Below are positions 57,698 to 64,000 of a DNA stretch of 64,000 nucleotides, piece by piece (position 1 is the stretch's first letter; each line of letters starts with the position of its first letter). This DNA is from Pectobacterium wasabiae CFBP 3304. GTDB lineage: Bacteria > Pseudomonadota > Gammaproteobacteria > Enterobacterales > Enterobacteriaceae. The stretch spans positions 4,092,001 through 4,156,000 of the forward strand of contig NZ_CP015750.1 in the NCBI RefSeq assembly GCF_001742185.1, given 5' to 3'. The notes under the pieces were generated by a model that was given only the letters and a program-made list of their open reading frames with translations, was not told the origin of the DNA and searched no databases. The position numbers and the translations under genes were made by a program.

Positions 57698-58333
57698 TTA
57701 GGCGTCGATCTTTTCGCCAAATTCACATAAATCTTCAATCAGGCAGGAGCCACAGCGTGGTTTGCGGGCGATGCAGGTGTAACGGCCATGCAAGATTAAC
57801 CAGTGGTGACAGTCGACTTTAAATTCTGCCGGAACGACTTTCAGCAGTTTTTCCTCTACCTGTTCAACATTTTTACCCGGCGCGAATCCTGTACGGTTAC
57901 TAACGCGAAAGATGTGAGTATCAACAGCAATGGTCGGCCAGCCAAATGCCGTATTCAAAACAACGTTTGCCGTTTTTCGTCCTACGCCGGGTAGGGCTTC
58001 CAACGCAGCGCGATCTTCAGGAACCTGTCCCTGATGTTTTTCCAGCAATAGGCGACAGGTCTTGATGACATTTTCCGCTTTGCTGTTAAACAGGCCGATC
58101 GTCTTGATATAGCTCTTAACGCCGTCTACGCCGAGTTCTAGCAGGGCTTCGGGCGTGTTGGCGACAGGATAGAGTTTTGCGGTTGCCTTGTTGACGCTGA
58201 CGTCGGTTGCCTGTGCCGAAAGCAGTACGGCGATGAGCAGTTCAAATGGCGTGCTGAAATTTAACTCAGTCGTTGGATGGGGATTGTTGTCGCGTAAACG
58301 CGTTAAGATCTCAACCCGTTTGACCTTGTTCAC
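57698..58333 (-). CDS. nth: Endonuclease III
   Basis: Bifunctional DNA glycosylase/AP lyase removing oxidised pyrimidines. 211 residues as in E. coli: helix-hairpin-helix [12 protein letters not shown] with catalytic Lys120, Asp138 in VDTHIFRV, and the 4Fe-4S cluster ligands Cys187, Cys194, Cys197 and Cys203 (C-x6-C-x2-C-x5-C). Its ATG overlaps the rsxE stop by four bases, so it is the last gene of the rsx operon. Confidence 0.98.
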   Translation of the reverse strand: MNKVKRVEILTRLRDNNPHPTTELNFSTPFELLIAVLLSAQATDVSVNKATAKLYPVANTPEALLELGVDGVKSYIKTIGLFNSKAENVIKTCRLLLEKHQGQVPEDRAALEALPGVGRKTANVVLNTAFGWPTIAVDTHIFRVSNRTGFAPGKNVEQVEEKLLKVVPAEFKVDCHHWLILHGRYTCIARKPRCGSCLIEDLCEFGEKIDA

Positions 58334-59037
58334 AGAGATTCCCCTACGACACTGGTTGCTGGTGCAATTTTACCTGCGGCAGCAGCGGCACGCGCTCGGC
58401 GTTGTTTCATTTTCTCATCGATCAAATATTTCGCGGCAAGCAACAGCCCCAGACCGATAAAAGCGCCCGGCGGCAGCATTGCCAGCAGGAAAGGGGAATC
58501 GAGGTGCACAACCTCAATGCGGAGAACTTTAGCCCAGCTACCTAGCAGTAAATCTGCGCCGTCGAATAGAGTGCCGTTACCCAGAATTTCACGTAAAGAA
58601 CCGAGAACGACCAGTGCGCTGGTCGCTCCCAAGCCCATAGCCAAACCGTCAATGGCAGAAGGGAGGACGGCATTCTTGGAAGCGAAGGCTTCTGCACGTC
58701 CGATAACAATGCAGTTCGTCACGATCAGCGGAATAAAAATCCCCAGCGATTGATATAAACCGTAGGCATAGGCATTGATCAGCATCTGCACGGTACTGAC
58801 CACCGAGGCAATAATCATGACGTAAATTGGAATGCGGATTTCTGCTGGCACCCAGCGGCGCAGCGCGGAGACGGCCATGTTGGTACAAGTAAGAACCAGC
58901 GTGGTGGCCAGCCCTAATCCCAGCGCGTTAGTTGCCGTAGATGACACTGCTAGCAGAGGACACAGGCCCAGCAATTGAACCAGTGCCGAGTTGTTCTTCC
59001 ATAGCCCGTCAATGAAAAGTGCTTTAGTTTGACTCAT
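58330..59037 (-). CDS. rsxE: Electron transport complex subunit RsxE
   Basis: 235-residue membrane subunit of the Rnf/Rsx complex, six helices (RnfE/NqrD family). In E. coli the Rsx complex reduces the SoxR iron-sulfur cluster, keeping soxS off; Rnf homologues couple NADH and ferredoxin to ion transport. Conserved [19 protein letters not shown] and [19 protein letters not shown]. Overlaps rsxG by four bases. Confidence 0.96.
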   Translation of the reverse strand: MSQTKALFIDGLWKNNSALVQLLGLCPLLAVSSTATNALGLGLATTLVLTCTNMAVSALRRWVPAEIRIPIYVMIIASVVSTVQMLINAYAYGLYQSLGIFIPLIVTNCIVIGRAEAFASKNAVLPSAIDGLAMGLGATSALVVLGSLREILGNGTLFDGADLLLGSWAKVLRIEVVHLDSPFLLAMLPPGAFIGLGLLLAAKYLIDEKMKQRRARAAAAAGKIAPATSVVGESL

Positions 59038-59663
59038 TGGTTCTCTCCACAGGCGGACAGCGTATCGATTTGTGACGGCAACGTTTGTAGGTAAAGCGCA
59101 CTGCGTTTTACGCTGTTAATGACAGCTCGTGGTGTGATGGTGGCGCCGGTAAATTGATCAAACATACCGCCTTCCTTCTTCACCGCCCAGCGGGCGTCAT
59201 GCTCGCCTTGCACCATTAGCCCATTAAAGCGTGTGACCCAGTCAGATATTCGCACCTCGATTTTATCACCTAGCCCTGGCGTTTCATGGTGCTCGGTTAC
59301 GCGGACGCCGAGTACCTTGCCATGAAAATCGGCACCAACCAGCAGTTGAATAGCACCAGAATAGCCATCCGGTGCGGTACTTTCCAGCGCGGCGGCGACC
59401 GGTTCACCGTTCTGACGGGCGATGAACACGCGGTGTGGGGCTGATGATCCTAATGCTGAATTAGTGACAACGTAACACTCTTTTTGAATGTCACTATTGT
59501 ATAACTCGGCAGGTACTACCTGATCCAACAACATCTTTTGCTGCAACATTGCCTGATGGGAGATTGTTGGTTCCGTTAACATGTTCACCACCGCAGTTAA
59601 TGCGGTAGTACCAGCAGCAAACAGGGCCAGTGTTGTCGCGTGGCGGCGCATTGTCGTCATCAT
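59034..59663 (-). CDS. rsxG: Electron transport complex subunit RsxG
   Basis: 209-residue subunit with one N-terminal helix (about 10-28) and a periplasmic FMN-binding domain. The covalent FMN attachment motif is FTGATITP with Thr175. GETPGLG-type loop [12 protein letters not shown] present. Overlaps rsxE and follows rsxD by 10 bases. Confidence 0.96.
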   Translation of the reverse strand: MMTTMRRHATTLALFAAGTTALTAVVNMLTEPTISHQAMLQQKMLLDQVVPAELYNSDIQKECYVVTNSALGSSAPHRVFIARQNGEPVAAALESTAPDGYSGAIQLLVGADFHGKVLGVRVTEHHETPGLGDKIEVRISDWVTRFNGLMVQGEHDARWAVKKEGGMFDQFTGATITPRAVINSVKRSALYLQTLPSQIDTLSACGENQ

Positions 59664-59673
59664 GGGCGTCTCC

Positions 59674-60729
59674 TCAGCGATGGTGGCCGTAAGCGCGTGG
59701 CTTGGTGTAATAGTCGATCAGCGGCACGGTGATGTTTGCCAGCAGAACGGCAAAGGCTATCCCGTCTGGGTAGCCGCCGTAGGTGCGAATCAGCCACACC
59801 AGTAATCCAATCAACGCCCCGAAAATCAGACGGCCACGATTTGTCGTTGATGCCGTAACGGGATCGGTGGCGATGAAAAATGCGCCGAGCATGGTAGCAC
59901 CGGATAACAGATGTAGCATTGGTGGTGCAAATTTCTCCGGCGCGATGAGCCAGCTTAGTGAGGCACAGAACATCAACGATAGTAGAAAACTGACCGGAAT
60001 ATGCCAGCGGATGGAGCCACGTATCAGCAAGAACAGCCCGCCGATGAGAAAACCGATATTCACCCACTGCCAGCCAATACCAGACAGCCATTGGGCAAAC
60101 AGTGGCTGTTGCAGAATGTCCTGTGGCGTTTGACCTGAGCGTAGACTGGTTTTAAACGTATCCAGCGGGGTGGCCTGGCTCACGCCATCAACGTTATGCA
60201 TCAGTTGTTGCATGGTATACCCGTCAGGCGTGTGTCCGGTAAAAATGATGACGAGTGCATCATGGAAACTAAGCGGGATGGTTTGCAACGGCGCGGGTGG
60301 TAGCCAGCTCGTCATCTGGACCGGGAAAGAGATCAGCAACACCACATAGCCAATCATCGCCGGGTTAAAGGGGTTTTGCCCCAGGCCACCATACAATTGT
60401 TTGGCAATGATGATGGCAAAGACGGTTGCCATTACCACCATCCACCATGGGGCAAGCGGCGGTAGGCTGATACCGAGCAGCACGGCAGTCAATAATGCGG
60501 AATTGTCAGCCAGTGTAGTGCGTACTGCAAATTTTCTTAGTGACAACGTCACGCCTTCAGCAACAAGCGCGGTGGCTGACGCCAGCCCAACCTGAATCAG
60601 GTTGCCGTAACCAAAGAAATAGACCTGCGCCAGCATGCCCGGCAGGCAGGCCAGAATAACCAACAGCATGATGCGCTGTGTGCGCTGCTGGTTATGTGTG
60701 AACGGTGAACTCGCAATTCTAAAAGCCAT
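59674..60729 (-). CDS. rsxD: Electron transport complex subunit RsxD
   Basis: 351-residue polytopic membrane subunit (NqrB/RnfD family) with about nine helices. The periplasmic loop contains SQATPLDTF, with Thr187 as the expected covalent FMN site, as in characterised Rnf[13 protein letters not shown] and ATDPVTAS are family motifs. It begins immediately after the rsxC stop (adjacent bases). Confidence 0.96.
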   Translation of the reverse strand: MAFRIASSPFTHNQQRTQRIMLLVILACLPGMLAQVYFFGYGNLIQVGLASATALVAEGVTLSLRKFAVRTTLADNSALLTAVLLGISLPPLAPWWMVVMATVFAIIIAKQLYGGLGQNPFNPAMIGYVVLLISFPVQMTSWLPPAPLQTIPLSFHDALVIIFTGHTPDGYTMQQLMHNVDGVSQATPLDTFKTSLRSGQTPQDILQQPLFAQWLSGIGWQWVNIGFLIGGLFLLIRGSIRWHIPVSFLLSLMFCASLSWLIAPEKFAPPMLHLLSGATMLGAFFIATDPVTASTTNRGRLIFGALIGLLVWLIRTYGGYPDGIAFAVLLANITVPLIDYYTKPRAYGHHR

Positions 60730-63000
60730 TTATTCCTCTTGATATGACGATGCCTGCGCGGCTTTACGGGCTTTAACGCGAGCGATGGCGGCGGCAACGG
60801 CAGCCTTACGGGGATCTTCCGGCTCTTGTGTTTCAACGACCGCGCTCGGTTCCGTAACGATCGGCTTTGCAACGACGTCAGGGACAGGCTCTGAAACAGG
60901 TTCTTCAGCGCTTGTCGCAGGTTGCTGCGCAGCTTTACGGGCTTTAACACGAGCGATGGCAGCAGCAACGGCAGCCTTACGTGGATCTTCTGACTCTTGC
61001 ACTTCAACGACCGCGCTCGGTTCCGTAACGATCGGCTTTGCAATGGCGTCAGGGACAGACTCTGAAACAGGTTCTTCTGCGTTTGTCACAGGCTGCTGCG
61101 CGGCTTTACGAGCTTTAACGCGAGCGATGGCGGCGGCCACTGCGGCCTTACGGGGATCTTCCGGCTCTTGTGTTTCAACGACGGCGATCGGTTCCGCTGC
61201 TGCATCGGGAACGGCTGATGATACCCGCTCTGTCGTATTTAGCTCGGACTGCTGTGCTTCTTTGCGGGCTTTAACCCGCGCAAGAGCAGCGGCAACGGCG
61301 GCTTTACGTGGATCAAGCTCGTCAGGTGTTGCCTCTACCGCTGGTGTTTCCTGTTGCGCCTGTGTCTCGCGCGCCCGTTCTTCACGTACTAATGCTTTAC
61401 GTGCGGCACGTGCGGCGATGGCTGCGCTGTTATCCGGCTGTGTATCAGGGGTTACCGTGATAGGGGAACCGATTTCGGCTTCTGCGGTTTGTTTACGGCG
61501 TACACGTTCCAGCGCGGCCTGAACGGCATCTTTGTCACTGGTGGAGACACCAGCGGCAGCCTGTTTGTGACGCAGTTCGCGCGCGGCCTTTTCCCGTTGC
61601 AGACGCGCTTGTTTGGCATCAAAACGGACCTTGGCCTGCGCGGCACGCTGTGCGTCTTCGTCGATGGCCCGAATTTCGGCCTTTTCCTGACGATAGTACT
61701 GCACCAGCGGGATATTGCTGGGGCAGACGTAAGCACAAGCACCACATTCGATACAGTCGAACAGATGATGATTGCGGGCTTTTTCGTGTTCCTGCCCGCG
61801 GCTGAACCAGTACAACTGCTGCGGCAAGAGACCTGCCGGGCAGGCATCGGCACATTTGCTACAGCGAATACAAGATTGTTCTTCGGCAACAGGCTCCATT
61901 TCCGAATGTGATGGCGCGAGCAGGCAGTTGCTGATTTTGACGATAGGGACATCCAGCGACGGCAGCGTAAAGCCCATCAGCGGGCCACCCATTACCACCA
62001 TCGGCTGCTTATTCACATGGAAACCACCCTGTTTGAGCAGGTGGCGTACCGGTGTCCCCAATCGTGCCCACACATTACCAGGCTGACGCAAGGCTTCACC
62101 GGTCAGCGTTACCACACGCTCGGTGAGCGGCTCGCCGTCGATCACCGCGCGTTTTATGGCGAACGCCGTGCCGACGTTTTGCATTAACACGCCAATTGTG
62201 GCGGAGTGTTTACCGAATGGGACTTCTTTGCCGGTCAAAATTTTGGTGAGCTGCTTGGCACCACCTGATGGATACTTAGTGGGGATGACACGCAACTGCA
62301 TGTCACTGCGTTTGCCCAAGGCTAGACGCAGGGCGCTGATGGCTTCCGGCTTGTTATCTTCGATTCCGATCAGAATACGTTTCGGCTGCAACAGGAACGA
62401 CAGGATCTCGACGCCCTGAATAATCTCCTCGGCACATTCCTGCATGAGTCGATCGTCGGCGGTGATGTAGGGTTCACATTCTGCGCCGTTGATAATCAGG
62501 GTTTCAATCCCGCGCATCCCGCCTTGTAATTTGGCGGCGGTCGGGAAGCCTGCACCACCCAAACCCGCAATGCCCGCCTGATGCAGGTGGGCAAGCAGGG
62601 TATCGGCACTCTGCGCACGGTAATCCGCATAGGTCTGGCGCTCGCACCAGCGATCTTCGCCATCCGGCACGATAATGATACTGAGTTCGGTCAGGCCAGA
62701 AGGATGCGCCGTGGTGTGCTGGCGGATCGCGTTCACCGTTCCCGATGTCGGTGCATGGACGGGCAGTGTACGGCCTTTTCCCCGCGTCAGCGGCTGGCCG
62801 CGCAGCACCTTCTCACCGACACTGACACAGATTTCGCCTTCCGGCCCGAGATGCTGCTTGAGCGGAATAATGAACTGTTCTGGTAACGGAATCTGGCGCA
62901 GTGGCGTCTGGCTGGACTGCGTCTTCATTTCTGGCGGATGAATACCTCCGTCGAAATCCCAGATCCTGTCTTTTCTAAAGGCGGAAAACAGCTTAAGCAT
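60730..63000 (-). CDS. rsxC: Electron transport complex subunit RsxC
   Basis: 756-residue soluble/peripheral subunit with NADH- and FMN-binding N-terminal half ([23 protein letters not shown]) and two 4Fe-4S clusters ([14 protein letters not shown] at about 370 and [14 protein letters not shown] at about 410). The C-terminal 250 residues are an Ala/Lys/Arg/Glu-rich region with four copies of [18 protein letters not shown], the last three in 57-residue tandem repeats. C-terminal repeat number varies among enteric RsxC proteins (E. coli 740). Eight-base overlap with rsxB. Confidence 0.96.
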   Translation of the reverse strand: MLKLFSAFRKDRIWDFDGGIHPPEMKTQSSQTPLRQIPLPEQFIIPLKQHLGPEGEICVSVGEKVLRGQPLTRGKGRTLPVHAPTSGTVNAIRQHTTAHPSGLTELSIIIVPDGEDRWCERQTYADYRAQSADTLLAHLHQAGIAGLGGAGFPTAAKLQGGMRGIETLIINGAECEPYITADDRLMQECAEEIIQGVEILSFLLQPKRILIGIEDNKPEAISALRLALGKRSDMQLRVIPTKYPSGGAKQLTKILTGKEVPFGKHSATIGVLMQNVGTAFAIKRAVIDGEPLTERVVTLTGEALRQPGNVWARLGTPVRHLLKQGGFHVNKQPMVVMGGPLMGFTLPSLDVPIVKISNCLLAPSHSEMEPVAEEQSCIRCSKCADACPAGLLPQQLYWFSRGQEHEKARNHHLFDCIECGACAYVCPSNIPLVQYYRQEKAEIRAIDEDAQRAAQAKVRFDAKQARLQREKAARELRHKQAAAGVSTSDKDAVQAALERVRRKQTAEAEIGSPITVTPDTQPDNSAAIAARAARKALVREERARETQAQQETPAVEATPDELDPRKAAVAAALARVKARKEAQQSELNTTERVSSAVPDAAAEPIAVVETQEPEDPRKAAVAAAIARVKARKAAQQPVTNAEEPVSESVPDAIAKPIVTEPSAVVEVQESEDPRKAAVAAAIARVKARKAAQQPATSAEEPVSEPVPDVVAKPIVTEPSAVVETQEPEDPRKAAVAAAIARVKARKAAQASSYQEE
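60761..61330. repeat. 171-bp in-frame tandem repeats in rsxC
   Basis: The segment beginning GCTTTACGGGCTTTAAC recurs at 60761, 60932 and 61103 (171 bp, 57 codons apart), with a fourth, more diverged copy starting near 61258. The first two intervals are equal and the units are highly similar, which indicates recent tandem duplication inside the 3' part of rsxC. Confidence 0.9.
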
Positions 63001-63571
63001 GTCGTTCTACTTGAATAACGCGTACTGGAATCGTATCGAGATCCCATTTCCAGTTAGCGGGAGTCGGAGCGATGGGACGTAATTCGATACAGTCCGTAGG
63101 GCAAGGGGAAACGCAGAGATCGCAACCGGTGCATAAATCGCTGACGACGGTGTGTACCGCTTTGGTACTGCCGATGATGGCATCAACCGGGCACGCCTGA
63201 ATACACTTGGTACAACCGATGCAGTTGCTCTCATCGATCCAGGCAACATGACGCGCGGGAGCTTGGATCTCAGCATCGCCTTCCAACGGCTGCGGGTCAA
63301 TGTTGAGCTTTTCAGCCAGCTTCAGCATCATCGCTTCGCCGCCGGGGCCGCATTTATTAATACTTTCGCCATTCAGCGCGACCGCTTCGGCGTAAGGGCG
63401 ACAGCCGGGATAGCCGCACTGGCCGCACTGACTTTGTGGCAGCATCGCTTCCACTTCTTCCACGATCGGATCGTTTTCAACTTCAAAACGACGTGAGGCG
63501 TAGCCAAGCACCAAACCGAATGCCAGCGCGAGTGCGCTTAATGCCGCAATAGCGATCCAGATAGCGGTCAT
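62993..63571 (-). CDS. rsxB: Electron transport complex subunit RsxB (ferredoxin)
   Basis: 192 residues: an N-terminal membrane helix (about 4-24), a 4Fe-4S motif [15 protein letters not shown], and two ferredoxin-type clusters [12 protein letters not shown] and [12 protein letters not shown]. Passes electrons between RsxC and the membrane subunits. Overlaps rsxA stop by one base and rsxC start by eight. Confidence 0.96.
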   Translation of the reverse strand: MTAIWIAIAALSALALAFGLVLGYASRRFEVENDPIVEEVEAMLPQSQCGQCGYPGCRPYAEAVALNGESINKCGPGGEAMMLKLAEKLNIDPQPLEGDAEIQAPARHVAWIDESNCIGCTKCIQACPVDAIIGSTKAVHTVVSDLCTGCDLCVSPCPTDCIELRPIAPTPANWKWDLDTIPVRVIQVERHA

Positions 63572-64000
63572 CAGAATTTCACCAATCCGGTAAAGCCCAT
63601 AAATGCCAGCGACATCAGGCCCGCGGTGATCAGCGCGATAGAAGAGCCTCGGAACGGTGCGGGAATGTCCGACACGGCGAGGCGCTCGCGGATGGCGGCG
63701 AAGAGCACCATCACCAGTGAGAAGCCCGCAGCACCGCCGAAACCATAAATCGTTGATTGCAGGAAACCGTGTGACAGGTTGATGTTGAGCAAGACAACGC
63801 CAAGCACGGCACAGTTGGTAGTGATCAGCGGCAGGAAAATCCCCAGCAGACGATATAGCTCAGGGCTGACTTTGCGCACGAACATCTCGGAGAACTGCAC
63901 CACCACGGCGAGCACCAGAATAAAAGCCATGGTGCGTAAATAGAGAATATCGAGCGGAACGAGGATAAATTCGTTGACCAGCCAGGAAAACATGGAGCCT
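63571..64000 (-). CDS. rsxA: Electron transport complex subunit RsxA, 5' part missing
   Basis: The frame continues through the right edge (codons for Gly-Ser before Met at 63993), so only the C-terminal ~143 of about 193 residues are present. The internal ATG at 63993 is not the start: E. coli RsxA has about 50 further N-terminal residues. Contains [35 protein letters not shown] (family core, quoted in part) and about four helices. Homologous to RsxE; first gene of rsxABCDGE-nth. Confidence 0.95.
   Translation of the reverse strand, partial: GSMFSWLVNEFILVPLDILYLRTMAFILVLAVVVQFSEMFVRKVSPELYRLLGIFLPLITTNCAVLGVVLLNINLSHGFLQSTIYGFGGAAGFSLVMVLFAAIRERLAVSDIPAPFRGSSIALITAGLMSLAFMGFTGLVKF

Noticed and set aside
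60761..61330. Regular repeats that could suggest a CRISPR array
   Set aside because: Unit length is 171 bp, in frame inside rsxC and repeated as whole units with no unique spacers.
60785..61522. Long open frame (245 codons) antisense to rsxC
   Set aside because: It is the mirror of the Ala/Lys repeat tail of RsxC; low-complexity Ala/Thr/Ser composition, no family similarity and no ribosome site.
63571..63993. RsxA as a complete 140-residue gene starting at 63993
   Set aside because: The frame stays open through the window edge and the known protein is about 193 residues, so the ATG at 63993 is internal.

Overview
The window is chromosomal DNA of an enteric gammaproteobacterium, most likely a soft-rot Pectobacterium or a close relative in the Pectobacteriaceae. 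The products closely resemble their E. coli counterparts and gene order follows E. coli blocks (sppA-ansA-pncA; purU-rssAB-galU-hns-tdk-adhE-opp; yciU-cls; tonB-yciABC-ompW; trp-rnm-yciO-rluB-btuR-yciK-sohB-yciN-topA-cysB; rsx-nth-dtpA). trpG and trpD are separate genes, and a KdgM-type oligogalacturonate porin is present, as expected for a pectin-degrading plant pathogen. Calls rest on recognised protein families and motifs; no database search was run.

Layout. 1-8.0 kb: end of yeaC, pncA-ansA-sppA (nicotinamide and asparagine hydrolysis, signal-peptide degradation), ydjA, topB-ynjH, xthA. 8.2-10.4 kb: a tandem glycine riboswitch before a TRIC/YadS-type membrane protein, then three tandem paralogous ~90-residue membrane proteins of unknown function beside tRNA-Tyr. 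10.5-19.8 kb: purU, ychJ, rssA-rssB (RpoS turnover), galU, hns, tdk, adhE. 19.8-28.2 kb: a 1-kb non-coding gap, then an oligopeptide ABC transporter operon with two oppA genes. 28.2-37.8 kb: yciU, clsA, yciY, a chemoreceptor, yciI, tonB, yciA, yciB, yciC, ompW and a KdgM-family porin. 38-45 kb: the complete trp operon trpE-G-D-CF-B-A with operator, Trp-Trp leader peptide and attenuator. 45-55.4 kb: rnm, yciO, rluB, btuR, yciK, sohB, yciN, topA, cysB. 55.5-64 kb: dtpA, nth and the rsxABCDGE electron-transport operon, with rsxA cut by the right edge.

Most of the window is conserved core genome. The parts not explained by standard knowledge are the three-gene membrane-protein family at 9.3-10.2 kb, the ERIC-type repeats and their rearranged derivatives, an orphan terminator upstream of the first oppA, the 57-residue tandem repeats in RsxC, and differences between the two oppA leaders. 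I found no CRISPR array, prophage, transposase or obvious new multi-gene defence system; the three-gene family is the only real candidate for an undescribed system.
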